Below the pieces are notes generated by a model. It ran no database searches and was not told the origin of the DNA. It worked only from the letters and a program-made list of their open reading frames with translations. Of a stretch of 64,000 bases of DNA, positions 47,155-58,031 are shown one piece after another. Numbering within the stretch: the first letter of the stretch is position 1; the number at the start of each line of letters is the position of its first letter. The stretch comes from Neopestalotiopsis rosae (Eukaryota; Ascomycota; Sordariomycetes; Amphisphaeriales; Sporocadaceae), in contig JALGAS010000007.1 in NCBI GenBank assembly GCA_023078685.1, forward strand, positions 1,426,001 through 1,490,000, given 5' to 3'. The position numbers and the translations under genes were made by a program.

Positions 47155-47362
47155 CTGCCGATTCTCGAATCTGCGTTACTCTTAGTACGCAAAAGCACGA
47201 AATTTAGCTTTGAGAGACGATATATTCATTGGCTTACTATAGTCGTAGGAGTACGCTGCGCAAGGCCCTCGCGCTCTCTAGAGTCGTCATAGTGGTCGTG
47301 ATCGCGGCTCGACGAGGAACCGATGACATGAGGGAACCCGTGGACCATGATGGCAATGGCAC
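47155..47362 (-). pseudogene. Diverged partial copy of the secreted repeat-protein gene at 54.4-55.2 kb
   Basis: The minus strand matches the 3' part of the gene at 54422-55208, from its MVHGFP segment through its intron to the start of the second exon. Encoded stretches such as MVHGFPHVIGSSSS and REREGLAQR parallel MVHGFPSVIGSSSG and REREHERLAQR. The 67-nt intron is the same length in both copies and, by my count, 56 of 67 positions agree; the donor GTAAGC and branch-site region are kept. The signal peptide and the repeat units are absent, so this is a fragment. Confidence 0.78.
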
Positions 47363-47731
47363 CCCTGTCTGATCTTGAGGTACTGGCCACTCCCTCAATT
47401 TCTCTGCGCGCTCTGGTTTCACAACAAGTCGGCCTCCTATACCGTGGACAGTCCCCACAGCCAGGACTTCTCTCATGCCCAGGAAGACCTTCTTGAAGGA
47501 GAGTTTGAGCCCTGCCCATAGGAGCCTAGGGAGAAGATGATCTCTGATGAAGATCCACTGAGAGGGGAAATCTTTATGTACCAGGAAGATGTCATCCATG
47601 TATTTCAGGAGGTGCCTCAGACCATCAGGACCATGACGTGCTGTCAAAGATGGCTCAGGGTCAGGAGACGGGATGGACCCAGTCACAAGGTTTGCGATCG
47701 TCAGTGGGCCCGGGGAGGTCGTGGTTTTCAA
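47363..47731 (-). mobile_element. Gypsy-type LTR retrotransposon fragment (reverse transcriptase)
   Basis: The minus strand encodes part of a Ty3/Gypsy reverse transcriptase, with the catalytic box in KYMDDIFLVHKDFPSQ and the following LKLSFKKVFLGMREVLAVG, GGRLVVKPERAEKLREWPVP and QDQTGV. That last block normally leads into an RAFLG-type segment; instead the sequence switches at about 47360-47364 into the partial copy of the secreted repeat-protein gene. No LTR, integrase or RNase H is visible, so it is a dead fragment. Confidence 0.8.
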
Positions 47732-49828
47732 TGTTGGCGATCATGCCTATCTTGGAGCCTAGAAACGTTATTATTCATCAGCAAACCATTGTCTCGGCGT
47801 AGTGAGGATGAGCAATGAGTGTGAGCAGGGGCCGTAGACAGTGCATAGGAAGCATAAACTTACGCGCTCCAGCTTGCATGATGACTTGTCCCTTGTTCGG
47901 CAAAGGGGACTCGCGACAGGTACTCGCGATCACAGAAGAAAGTGATGAACAGGGTCATCGCCTCGAAGCAGATTCAGTTGAGCTTGAAGAAACCGAGGAG
48001 CGCACAAGCGATGTAGTTCTGCGCGGCCGCAGTGTGACTTGTCTGATAAGATACTAGGAGGGCTTTGGGTCGTTCATCATGGCTTATGATAGGTTGTGAA
48101 TGACTATGACTTGAAAATTGAAGATTGAGATCAGAAGATTTGGCGATGGAATATGAAAGATGGAAGAGAAGAGAAAAGATTGGAGGAACATGTTTCCGGG
48201 CACTTGGGTGATATATAAACAACAGTACCACATCGACGGGAGAGACTGTCCTACTATGACGATATAAGCCAATGGAGGAAGGTTCTCTGGACTTCATGTC
48301 AGTGACTTCCCAGCATGTTCCCGAGCTCTTCAGCAGGTAAGCTGCTTTATGCCTGCTGTGGTAGATTTCATTGAATGCCAAAAAAAAAAAAAAAAAAAAA
48401 AAAAATGCGTACTCGAGCGACCTTATCCAACTCTCCGTGTATAGAGTATGAATTTTTCCATCATCTTTCCACCATACTGTCGCTACAGATATTGTTACAG
48501 AATACAACGTTCGTTGAACCGACTTTGTCATCCATTTATATCAAGATGGACACCAAAAGCTGCAAAGTGGCGAATACCTGTTGCTTCTGAACAACTGCAA
48601 ATGAGAGGAAGCAGGCACTACTGGAGTGCAAGTTGGCACAAGGTCTGTCGAGCCTCTTAACACCCAACCGCCACTGCTACCGATGCAGTCTGAGCTTTTG
48701 AACAGCTAGACCCAATGGCATAAGAAGTAGGAATTTACGTGATTGTCAACAGCATTGCATATAGATGAAAGAGGGTCAGGGACGTGATGAAATCAATCTG
48801 ACAAAAATATATATACAAAAGAAAAAGGCCAAAAAAGAAGCAGACCACCTGGGATTGCGAGAACTACCCGGAAAATTTGTTGCAGATTTTGTGCTTTTCC
48901 TGGCCAGTTTCCCGAACAGCAGATTTTACCACTGAGCCACATCACCAGATTCATTTTCCGGGAGAGGCGACTTTCGTAGCTGGTTGATGAAAGGACCATT
49001 AAGCACATCTATCTGTTTGCTTTCTGCCTGGCCACGAAAGAAAGGTGGTATTCGCAAATTTACCAGACGAATTTCTTCTCAAAGGGCAAACATTATTGGA
49101 CGCGCGCGCCAGATGGGGAGGCAGCACTTGTTTCAGAGACGAAGTTCTTCTCGAGCAGCCAACGCAGTGGGCTGGAGGGGGAGGAGTCAACTGGACAACG
49201 TCAGCTTGAACCACCATGGCAAGTGCATTTTGTGCATAGAATATGGCTGGCAAGGACGTCACAATGTATGTAATGGTGGGCATTTTAGGGTGATACCTGA
49301 TTCTTATATCTGCGAACAGAGACCGAGTGATTGGAATTCTTACTTTCGTCATTTCTGTCGAATATGATCCACTTACATGACTACGCACATGGAATGTCAC
49401 TCTCCTCGTCCATTCCCTCAAGATCTCATATCGACCTGCAGGATTAGAGGGGTCGGTACTGAGGAGTATGCTTCTAGGCTGGAGAAGACGGATGGAGAGA
49501 TTGGTGTTTCCAAAGCACATCGAGCGTGACACCGCTGCAGACGGAAAGAATAAGGTCCGATTTTAAGCGTATTACGCATTTCGGCCGGCCAGGCCAAGGC
49601 GAAACCACATCGCTGGGATTATTGGTATGCAGAAAAGGTGACTATAAGTTGGAGGTTGGATAGAGTCTCCTAGTCGTGCGGCTGAAGACTTGGGGCGTTA
49701 TAGCTCTTTACCCAGGCACGTATTTAAAGTTTTGTTGCGTAGATTGGACACCATCATCAATTCCTGTCATCATCACTACAAAACTTGGATTACCTTCTAG
49801 AGCAAACACATTGACAGCTTATTGCATC
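47732..49828. other. Intergenic stretch beside the retrotransposon fragment
   Basis: There is no supportable gene. A run of 26 A lies at 48380-48405, possibly a retroposon tail or a simple slip. Overlapping frames at 48984-49532 on both strands have no domain. Some of this stretch may be transposon-derived, but I cannot delimit it. Confidence 0.4.
48380..48405 (+). repeat. A26 homopolymer tract
   Basis: Twenty-six consecutive A residues occur 0.65 kb from the reverse-transcriptase fragment. No target-site duplication is apparent on either side by eye. Confidence 0.8.
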
Positions 49829-50386
49829 ATGTTCTTGTCACCGGGTCTGACCTTTGCGGCGTCTACGGGCGTCATCGGCTCTGCGATGGCAGCTGGTACG
49901 CGATCTTCTTCACGATAATGCGCACCTAATCTACGTTTACTGCTAATATAGGTTCTCGGGACAGGCGCAATGGCAGGATTTTCCATCTCAGCTATCCCCG
50001 CGGTCCTAGGAGGCGGCGGTTCTCCGAGTGTTATGCTGAAGCAATGGTGGATCATTTACAACAATGGAAAAGCGGTCCCGGCTGCGGCGCTGCTTTCAGC
50101 GCTGAGCTACGGCTCGGTTTCGTACAACCAGTACGCGCAGGCATCGCCACACTGGCGAGGCTTTGCGCTGGCCGGACTGCTGACGGTGGCCGCGATCCCG
50201 TTCACCATGGCAGTCTTGCTGCCGGTCAATAACGAGCTTTCCGCGGCGGCGCACAGCCAAACAAAGACCACGATGAGCGAAGATAGAGTTCGGGGCTTGG
50301 TCACGAAATGGTCGTACCTCAACGTGGCTCGACTGACCCTGCCGCTTTCGGGAGCAATCGTCGGGTTGTTGACGCTGTTGGCTTGA
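49829..50386 (+). CDS. DUF1772 (anthrone oxygenase-like) membrane protein
   Basis: Two exons, 49829..49895 and 49965..50386, encode 162 aa. The acceptor is the CAG at 49962-49964, not the nearer TAG at 49951, because only it keeps frame and gives a continuous first helix reading SAMAAGAMAGFSISAIPAV. About four hydrophobic helices are present, with family blocks QWWIIYNNGKAVPAAALLSA, GLLTVAAIPFTMAVLLPVNN and GLVTKWSYLNVARLTLPLSG. DUF1772 includes anthrone oxygenases that act beside non-reducing polyketide synthases in emodin-type pathways, but no such synthase is near here, so the function is open. The strongly hydrophobic composition and short length fit the family. Confidence 0.87.
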
Positions 50387-51130
50387 ACAAATCGTCAGAC
50401 TGTCGCAGGCTTCATCGTCGTCATCAAATGCTCTTTTGGACACATAGGATACGTCTGTGGATGACGTTTGGGGAGCAGGTAGGATAGGGGATTGTAGGAG
50501 CTCAATTATACTGTCAGACGGTCTGGGCGTGTGACAAACTTAAAGCGTGCATTGTGACTTTCTAAGCGTAAATGTTCCAGCTAAAGTCTCTTTGACTGCG
50601 GCCTTCTACAATCCGCGATAGGAGAGACTGACTGTTGCCTGTTGAAGGAATTGCTGTATGTGGGATGCTAGACTTTTAGTAGACATGCATTCCCGTATTG
50701 TGTCCATCCTTTGCTTGGACAGTCATCTCAAAGAAAATGGTCTTGTATGGATGGAGGATTGGAATTGGATAGAAGAAGGTAAAGTAAGCTCATCAGTGGA
50801 CCAAAATAGGCACGCTCAGAAAGCCACAGCGCTCCAGATCGGGACAAGAGGCGCTGAAGCTTTTGGGCGGAGGGGCGGGGCCACGTGCGAACCATGAGCC
50901 AAACCGACCCCATCAGGCGGTTGGGCACTGCCTCAACTGCCTTGACTCTGCCTGCTTTGCCTGCATTGCGCGCTGCCTTGCTGTGGTCATTGATGCCAAG
51001 CAATAAGATACATGTCTATTTGACGCATCTCATATGTGTCTGGTGTATCTTGTTTCTTACTGTACCTCCACCACCTTTTACTGTCGGCGTCCGCCAGTGA
51101 TCCGCATGCCTACCTACTGGGTATGGGTAC

Positions 51131-51174
51131 ATAGGTGGTAGGTAACCTTAGGTAGGTAGGTAAGGTAAGGTAGG
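51131..51174. repeat. Imperfect GGTA/GGTAA simple repeat
   Basis: Repeated GGTAGGTA and GGTAA words fill this stretch, and the complementary CCTA form recurs at 51426-51450 upstream of the same gene, so the two could pair as a long imperfect inverted repeat. Confidence 0.65.
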
Positions 51175-51425
51175 CAATCGATAATTTGATTTTCTCGCAG
51201 GTGGTTGATCTGCAATATGACGCCTTGAGCTGGCAGCACAGCACCACACTTTTGCACGCTCGCAGCTGCTGATAGGAGGCACGGGCAGCGTTGCAGTTTC
51301 TGTCCGCATCTGATTCCTTCCTTCCGCGCACTTGACTCACTCTGGTTCGTCTGGCTGTCGTCCTTCTTCCTCTTTTTTATCGCTTCTCGTGCCGAGCTGC
51401 AGCCTGCGTCTGGTCGTCCGTCTTA

Positions 51426-51450
51426 CATACCTACCTACCTACATACCTAC
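51426..51450. repeat. CCTA/CATA simple repeat
   Basis: Tandem CTAC and CATAC words, complementary to the GGTA array about 280 bp upstream. Confidence 0.65.
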
Positions 51451-51878
51451 ACTGCAATCTTCCCCCTTTTAATTCCTTCTTTTATTAATGCCTGATTACT
51501 GCTGCTGTTGATACCTTTGTTGTTATAACACAGATGTTATATAGCTCCTCGAAAATCCTGCCTGTCAACAGGTTTTTATTTATTCATCATTTGCAAGAAA
51601 ACAAATAGATTTTGGTCGTTTGTCGCCAAACTATCGTGACACCGCTTTTGGGCTGCATACGTCGGTGCCCGCTCAACACTCGACTTGTCCTCCTTGGCCA
51701 GTGCTAGTTTGGCGGTCCGGGAAAGAAATGACGTCTCCCATCATTGCTGCTGGCCATCTGCGTTCTACTTTCACCGTTTATCCATCATTGCGATTGCGCT
51801 CATAAGGCGAGCGAGCCACCTCAGCCCTACCGCCATCGCAAAACCCGCGGCTTCAATCGCGCCTAGGGATTGCCCGAG

Positions 51879-53819
51879 ATGGCCACCGAGACCAGAACAC
51901 GCACGCAGGCCCAAGAGCCCACAAGTGCTCACCCTCCACAGACATCTCCACCTACGTCCCCGCGTCCCCGGGCTGCGAATCCGGGTCAAGCACCACCAGT
52001 GGACGGCAAGGCATTCTATGGATATCTGTTCAACAAGGACAGGACGCCCAAGCCGCTTCTAGATGATTTATTGCGCGCCATCGGAAAACACATTGTATGA
52101 AATTACCCTTTTGCCCCAGCTTCCGGCGCAAGTATACGGCGGCAGTCGACAATACTGGTCGCGACGCTATCGTGGTGGGCCACGTTGTACTGACTCTCTG
52201 GCGTGACGTAGGAGACTGAGATAGGCGACAAGAACAAGCCGATACTCGACAAGGCCAAACTCGCAGCCTTCTACAGAGCCGTTGGCGGCGACTACGATTC
52301 ACTATTTGTCAAGGCGCCTGACAAGTCTATATCCTACATTTGGCAAGCACTTGGAGTTCAACACACGCTTCAACCGACCGAGAATGACTTTGAGGCCCCG
52401 TCGATACCTGCCTTGACGCTGAGAGGCTTCGCGCGATGGCAATCACTGCAAATCCTGCTCGGCCCGGAGGAACACGTGCCCTTCATTCAGTATGCCGTGC
52501 GCAACTGGGCGTTGAAGCACCCGGTGACCGGTGCGCCTTTCCCGGTTGATCTCCCGGCGGATGCCTTCCCCAAGGTCTGCGACCCGGAGATTGATCGCTG
52601 GCACAAGGAATGCGCCAAGAGGCTGAAACAAGATGCTGCACCTAACGTCGAGAGACCAGCTCCTGCGCCGCCACCTGACCCTCGCGTGCATTTCAACCAT
52701 GTGCACGCGTCTGGTTCTTCGCATCATGGCCCAGCGATGGACTATTTCGACCGCACACGGCCGAGCGTGCCCTTTGTCCACGTCCAGGGACGACCGGGTG
52801 TGCATCATAGCCAGTCAACCCGCAAACATCGGGTTGACAGCAGCAGTAGCAATAGTTCCCCGGATGAGCGTGCCCGCAGACGACGGAGCTTCTCCGATTA
52901 CCCGTCCCCTATACATGAAAAAGTCCGCCATTCAGTGCATCTAGATCCGCATCGCCCACCGGCAGTTCGAAGGCACAGCAGTCAGCCTCGACAGGATCCT
53001 GTTCCAGGAACCGACTCGGATTCGGATGATGTCCCAGCAAGCCCGCGCACCAGGGTTCACAGGCCTGTCAGACCTCCGGTTGCGTCGGTCCGCGTATTTC
53101 CGCCCGACTCCCCAGTCACACCGCCGGCACCGCAAGGTCCAGCCCGCTCATCGCATCGCACAGAACTGAGGCAGACCGACTCCCGGCGCCGGAGTATGCC
53201 GCCCGGACACTTTGGCTTCCGTCAGAAAGTCATGTCTTTTCTGCCAGGATCAGGGTCGCACGACAGACAGCGCAGTCCTTCTTCACGTAGTGACCGTGAT
53301 TCCGACAGCCGCCCGAACAGTGCTCGACTTCGGCATGAGCACGGCTCGGTTCGTTTGAATCAGCGCTATTCGGATGAAGCATTCTCGCCCATGGACTCGG
53401 ACTCTGATGTCTCCCCGAGGCACCGTTATCATCGCGATCGCGAAGCTGAACGGGAACGAGAGCGAGAAAGGGAGAGAGAGAAGGCTCGCTTACGTGAGAT
53501 TGAAGACGAGCGCGAAAGACGCAGCAGAAAAGACCACGCACATCTTAGACCTGGAATTAGCAGGCGCACCAGTAGTGCTGCCGATGTAGAGAGGAGGTCG
53601 CGAGAATGGGATGTACGGGACCGGCTACGCGACAGAGATCGTGGCAGAGATCATGGCCGTGACCCCCGAGAACCTCGAACTAGCACCGAGACACATCGTA
53701 GAAGTTGGAGAGAACGCGACGACCGTGAGAGAGGGACGAGTCCAGTCGTTGGTGTCAGCGGCAGGAAGTATCCAGCTGAGAACCCAAAGGCTGGATGGTC
53801 GTCGCATTATGAGACATGA
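51879..53819 (+). CDS. DUF7514-like protein with long charged disordered tail
   Basis: Two exons, 51879..52094 and 52212..53819, encode 607 aa; the 117-nt intron uses GTATGA and GACGTAG. After a Pro/Thr-rich start, residues about 42-220 form a folded-looking domain with GKAFYGYLFNKDRTPKPLLD, LAAFYRAVGGDYDSLFV, FARWQSLQILLGPEEHVPF and DPEIDRWHKECAKRLKQ. I associate it with the fungal DUF7514 family, a domain without known function. The rest is Ser/Arg-rich, with SRSDRDSDSRP and a run of Glu-Arg repeats around residues 490-520, likely a charged single helix, then RD-rich repeats reminiscent of RNA-processing proteins. That resemblance is compositional only. The first Met at 51879 is preferred; nothing upstream is conserved-looking. 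Confidence 0.85.
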
Positions 53820-54421
53820 AGGATTGGTTGTAGCGCGGCGTCTATGGGAGTTTGTCGGTTCGAATTTATGTGAGAGTCTGATGACCAATTTTGGCTACCA
53901 CTGTTGGTAGATCTCTGTCGTGGCCGGTTTGTTTTACCTTCTTCATTGTCCTTTATAGAATCATGGAAGTGGAGAACTTCCTACACCAGAAATAGGATGC
54001 TTGATATTAGTCATCTAGTCTGTATTTGGAGGTATTTCACACAATGCCACAGCACTATACGGACTCACGTGCGTTTGACTGAGTGTGTCACACCACTTCT
54101 CGGAATATGGAAGGCTACATTCACTGACGAAAGGCGTAGCTTTGCTCTGCAAGCGTATACTTTAATCATCGCTTTCGTCACGTGTACGACAATCTAGGGG
54201 CGAGCGTGTCCAGACTCTCGTAGACAAATTCACGAGTGATATTAAACTAGAAACCGTATATACAATTTGCCTGCATACTTTCGCCTGTCATGTATGCTCT
54301 GACACCTCCGGAAAGAATCATTAAACTAGAGACTTTATTTTACAATTTGCGTGCATACTTTCGCCTGTGGTGCATGCTTTGACGACTCCGAAAATTATCC
54401 CTTCCTCGACTACTTGCACCA
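53820..54421. other. Convergent intergenic region with tandem duplication
   Basis: It lies between the 3' ends of the DUF7514-like gene (plus) and the secreted repeat-protein gene (minus). Its main feature is the two-copy tandem repeat at 54241-54398. Confidence 0.55.
54241..54398. repeat. Two-copy tandem repeat, period 79 bp
   Basis: Both units begin ATTAAACTAGA and share TACAATTTGC followed by GTGCATACTTTCGCCTGT or a close variant. The second starts at 54320. The copies have diverged. They sit just past the stop of the secreted repeat-protein gene, so they may lie in its 3' untranslated region. Confidence 0.75.
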
Positions 54422-55208
54422 TCAGGAGTCATTCTGGGGCGAGACTGGTGACAGGGGGGCAGTGGAGGAAACGCCTGTTGGATAAGGCGGCTTCACACCC
54501 AACGTCTCCCGAACCTACTTTACTGTTAGTATGCAAGAGCACGAAATCTAGCTTTGAGAGATGATATATGTGTTTGCTTACCATGGTAGTGGGAACTCGC
54601 TGGGCGAGGCGCTCGTGCTCGCGCTCCCGCTGGTCGTCGTAGTGGTCACCATCCTGGTCGCGGTTGTTGCCCGACGACGATCCAATAACCGAAGGGAACC
54701 CGTGAACCATGACGGTGATGGGCTTGCGCAGCGTAGGGGTGGGCTCGTCTCTGGGCTCGGGAACATCATGGTATACGACATTGGCGGCGGCGCCTTTGCC
54801 TTTGCCGAAGCCTTTAAGAAGAGCAGGCAGGCAGGAAAGGCAGGGAGAGCGGCGGTCCAGAGTCTTTGCCACGGGCGGGACGCCAAAGGCGCCGCCATCC
54901 CAGGGCGCGGCGGCTGCTACCGTTGGGATGGGGGGCTCGTCATCGGGCTCCGGTACTTCATGGTTGTCGGCGATGTCTTTGGCGAGTTCTTTGGCAGCAG
55001 TGTGCAGGCAGGAAAGGCAGGGAGCGCGAGAGGCTAGGGTGGCCACGGGCGCGACGCCAAAGGCGCCGCTGTCCCAGGGCGCGGCGGCTTCCGTTGGGAT
55101 GCTAATGGTGGAGATGGCGTTCCATGGGACGACTAGCTGGGGCGCGGCGGATACGCTGAGGATGAAGGTGAGGGCGAAGATGACGACGAGCTTGGTGATG
55201 AAAGCCAT
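54422..55208 (-). CDS. Secreted protein with two internal PCLSCL repeat units
   Basis: Two exons, 55208..54582 and 54514..54422, encode 239 aa; the 67-nt intron has a GTAAGC donor and a perfect TACTAAC branch site. A signal peptide covers about residues 1-21. Residues 37-93 and 94-157 are two copies of a unit containing APWDSGAFGVAPVA or APWDGGAFGVPPVA, a basic cut-like site (SR or RR), PCLSCL (63-68 and 122-127) and an acidic VPEPxDEP spacer. The tail is highly charged. The layout suggests a precursor cleaved at RR or similar sites to release Cys-paired peptides, but this is inference; it could be an intact cell-wall or effector-like protein. I recognise no family. The repeat DNA is nearly identical, so duplication is recent. 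If the intron were retained the frame would stay open to a different C-terminus. A partial copy lies at 47155-47362. Confidence 0.75.
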
Positions 55209-56169
55209 CTTGTTGGTCGATGTGTATGTCACAGAGGATGGTAGTGAGTAGTGGGTGGTAGATGGTAGATGATAGTGAGTAGTGAGTAGTGTAGAGTAGA
55301 TAGTAGTGTGCACGAGTTGGAAAGTTGTAGAGATAGATACAGATTCAGAACCAGCAGCCCAGGCACAAGGGGAGGAGGCTTACTTATACAAGTTCGTGGG
55401 AGACACGTACCTAGTCATCCGTTGCCTACTGGTTGTAGCAGCAGGACAATATGACCTTTCTCCGTTTGCGACTTTAATTCATTTTGGTGGACGCAGTGTG
55501 GCGATATTGGAGTCTGTCTGCAAACCATAATTTTCAGGACTGGTACACGGATGTAATTGCGACTGGTTTTCTTCTTCTTCTTTCTTCCAGGCTGGCAATG
55601 CTCTGATCTCAGACAATCTCGATGATCCATTTCTTTTCTCTTGTATATTCAAATCTGTAGATCAGCCAAATGTACTCTTCAGCCTCCTGTCATTCTTGAG
55701 ATGGGATGAGGCATGATATATACTTACACCAAGGTCGGATCGTTGGGCAGATTTGGATTTGTGGTACTGCAGGAAGAGATGAGAAAGGGTTTCGGTCAGG
55801 GCACAGCTTTTTTTTTAGGTTGGATTTTTTATCAAAGTGAATCCTATGTCCGTCTTCCTGAGCATCCTTGCACTGATCGAACACTACCAATCCAACGGCT
55901 TTCCGTCAATGCGTATTCTGAATGAAGTGTCCAACTGCCAAAAGTGCAAGGTTGATCACCAGCCAAACCATCTGCAAAGTCCGACTTGTAGCAGAACATT
56001 AGGCATTGCCATGCCAGCTTTTACCATCATGCCATTTCGGTTCTCTCGTCACGAGTATGGGTGAAACACCTAAAAGTCCGTCATGCCCTTATCCAGTATT
56101 CCAACAGGCGTTTGTGTTCCAAAGACTCATGGATCCATAAAGTCGAGGGTTCCCTTCAACACTCGATCA
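55209..56169. other. Intergenic region, promoter of the secreted repeat-protein gene
   Basis: The first ~110 bp, just upstream of the start, are built of GTAGTGAGTAG-like short repeats (CTAC/ACTC on the coding strand). The remainder has no supportable gene. Confidence 0.5.
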
Positions 56170-56478
56170 TCATGCCAGGGGCGAAGACCAGCCATTGGCA
56201 TCAGCAGGTCGGCCGGGCGAAGCGTCGGTAGTAGTGGACTCTGCTGAGGAGCTGCTCTTGATGCGATGGTACACCTGGCGCTGGATCTGCTGGGCGTGCC
56301 AGGCCGAGGATTGCTTCAGGCACCACTGGTGGTGGTGACAAAAGTCGCTGGCGGCCCAGACAAACTCCTTCTTGACGTGGCGGCAGCGCGGGTCGGCTGG
56401 GCCGTACTGGCACTCGGTGAAGCAGAATCGAAGCTGGCAGGGGCAGCAGGCGAACTTGAGGTAGGTTTGCGTACACAT
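56170..56478 (-). CDS. Small Cys-rich protein, family not recognised
   Basis: One exon encodes 102 aa from an ATG at 56478. The first ~55 residues contain nine Cys (2, 11, 12, 14, 19, 23, 32, 47, 53) and several His, reading MCTQTYLKFACCPCQLRFCF at the start and FCHHHQWC near 46-53. There is no signal peptide, so the Cys/His set more likely binds zinc inside the cell than forms secreted disulfides. The second half is Ser/Thr-rich and disordered. Many ascomycetes encode short MC-starting Cys/His-rich proteins of unknown role and this has that character, but I cannot name a family. It could still be a chance frame; the clustered Cys and lack of low complexity argue against that. Confidence 0.5.
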   Translation of the reverse strand: MCTQTYLKFACCPCQLRFCFTECQYGPADPRCRHVKKEFVWAASDFCHHHQWCLKQSSAWHAQQIQRQVYHRIKSSSSAESTTTDASPGRPADANGWSSPLA

Positions 56479-58031
56479 CTTTTCGGACTGCTGGTGACGC
56501 CTATTTTGCTTGGTTGAGAAAGTTCCGACAGCTGTTTAGGGTCACGGCCACCAAGAAAAAAATGATTTGGCCGAAGCCTGAGCTGTTGGCTTTTAGAAAA
56601 TAGGTGCGGCCAAGCAGCAATGACGTTGATGTGACCTCGAAAAGCTGCAAGACTCGAGATGGTTACCTGAATGAAAGTATCATTATTAATTTGATGGTCC
56701 TTTGATCAAGTAGAGCTTCAGTGATTGGATGGATCTACAAACCTTTTCGATCAAGTTTTGAAGGTTGTGCATACAGGATCTCGCCACCTCACCGTTGAGT
56801 ATCTGGTGTGCAGACGTCAAGGTCGGTGCAGGCTGATGAAGATTGGTGTTCGAGTCTCGAGGTGTGAGAATTCTTGAGAGCTGCTTGCACAGTCCCTTCT
56901 TTGGTGAAGCTTCCTCGAGCCCGGCGGGTACTCTTTGAGCTTAAACTCCCCGCACAATTCTCGACGACGGAGAATCATGTGTGGTGATTTGGGAAATTTT
57001 TGACTTGTTTCCTACCTCTTTGCTGCAAATAATCCCAGACTACAGCAGCGCGTTGAACTTCTTTGCAAACGCAACGTGAAGACTCTAGAGTTTCATGATC
57101 CTCGCCGCAAAGGGCATCACATTTCTGGCAATACAAGCCAGAGGAAAAAAAGAGGAAAAAAAAAAAAAGCTTGGATCCTCACGCCGTGCATTGGGTAATT
57201 GATTGAGTTATCGTCAACGCCTTTCGAAGAACACTGAAAATTACTGTCATTGATCATGGTGCGAGCACAATCACTCGTCAATGATGACTGTGCAGTGGAC
57301 GTGTGATGACATCTTTGATGGCATCCGTTTTCAAGAAAACAGTAAAAGTGATAATCATCTCACAAACGAAGCTGGCAGGCCAAAATTACTGGATATCTGG
57401 ACAACCAAAGTGCCAGAAATATCTGTTCGGGGACAGTTGAACAAGCCACGAGTCTCTAATGAGTGGACATGATTTGGCATGCCATGAAGAAATGATAAAT
57501 TCTCAGCCAAATGTAGCCTCGCGCTGAACACATGACGATCAAGGAGGTAGAGAAAAACGAAAACAGAAGAGGTTGTGAAAAAGTGCACGGAGCTGGATTC
57601 AGCCAATCACATAATTCCAAATGCGCCTCAGAGGAGTATGCAAACTAAACGCGAGTTGAGTGACGCTGCGTGTCTTATGGACCCACCTTGCCGTTCCCAG
57701 ACTAGAAGTGGCAGTTTGTTTACTTTCAAGAAGCGTGGACCCATGGAAAGAGCCGCCGCACCGTTCTTCCCCACCAACCTCATCAGCTCAAGCTCACTTC
57801 TTCACTCCCCGGTCACTACCCGCGTCCAAGAATCGCTCGCGACTTCGCACAAATGTTTGCGACTCGAGCTCAAAGTGCTCAACTTCTTCCAATTCTTTGA
57901 TACTCGAGCTCGTGCTTGCATCAATGTGCCATTACTAGTTGCAGTACTTTTACTCACACCGCCGCGCGATCCTTGTGTTTTGACCAGACGCAGCATCAAG
58001 GTCGCGCACGACGCGTCACCATCTTCCAAAC
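56479..58031. other. Intergenic region between divergent genes
   Basis: It contains the upstream regions of the Cys-rich gene (minus) and the Ppc89-type gene (plus). A purine-rich A/G run lies near 57145-57170. Frames at 57575-58090 overlap the downstream gene's start in another frame and have no domain. Confidence 0.5.

Larger units (their letters stand above)
50387..51878. other. Intergenic region, leader of the DUF7514-like gene
   Basis: No gene is visible. Simple GGTA/CTAC repeats lie at 51131-51174 and 51426-51450. The last ~500 bp are pyrimidine-rich and likely promoter plus leader of the next gene. Confidence 0.5.

Noticed and set aside
48984..49532. Overlapping frames on both strands near the DUF1772 gene
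   Set aside because: Mutually exclusive, with no recognisable protein features.
49896..49951. Nearest acceptor (AATATAG) for the DUF1772 intron
   Set aside because: It puts the second exon out of frame; the acceptor at 49962-49964 keeps frame and the first helix.
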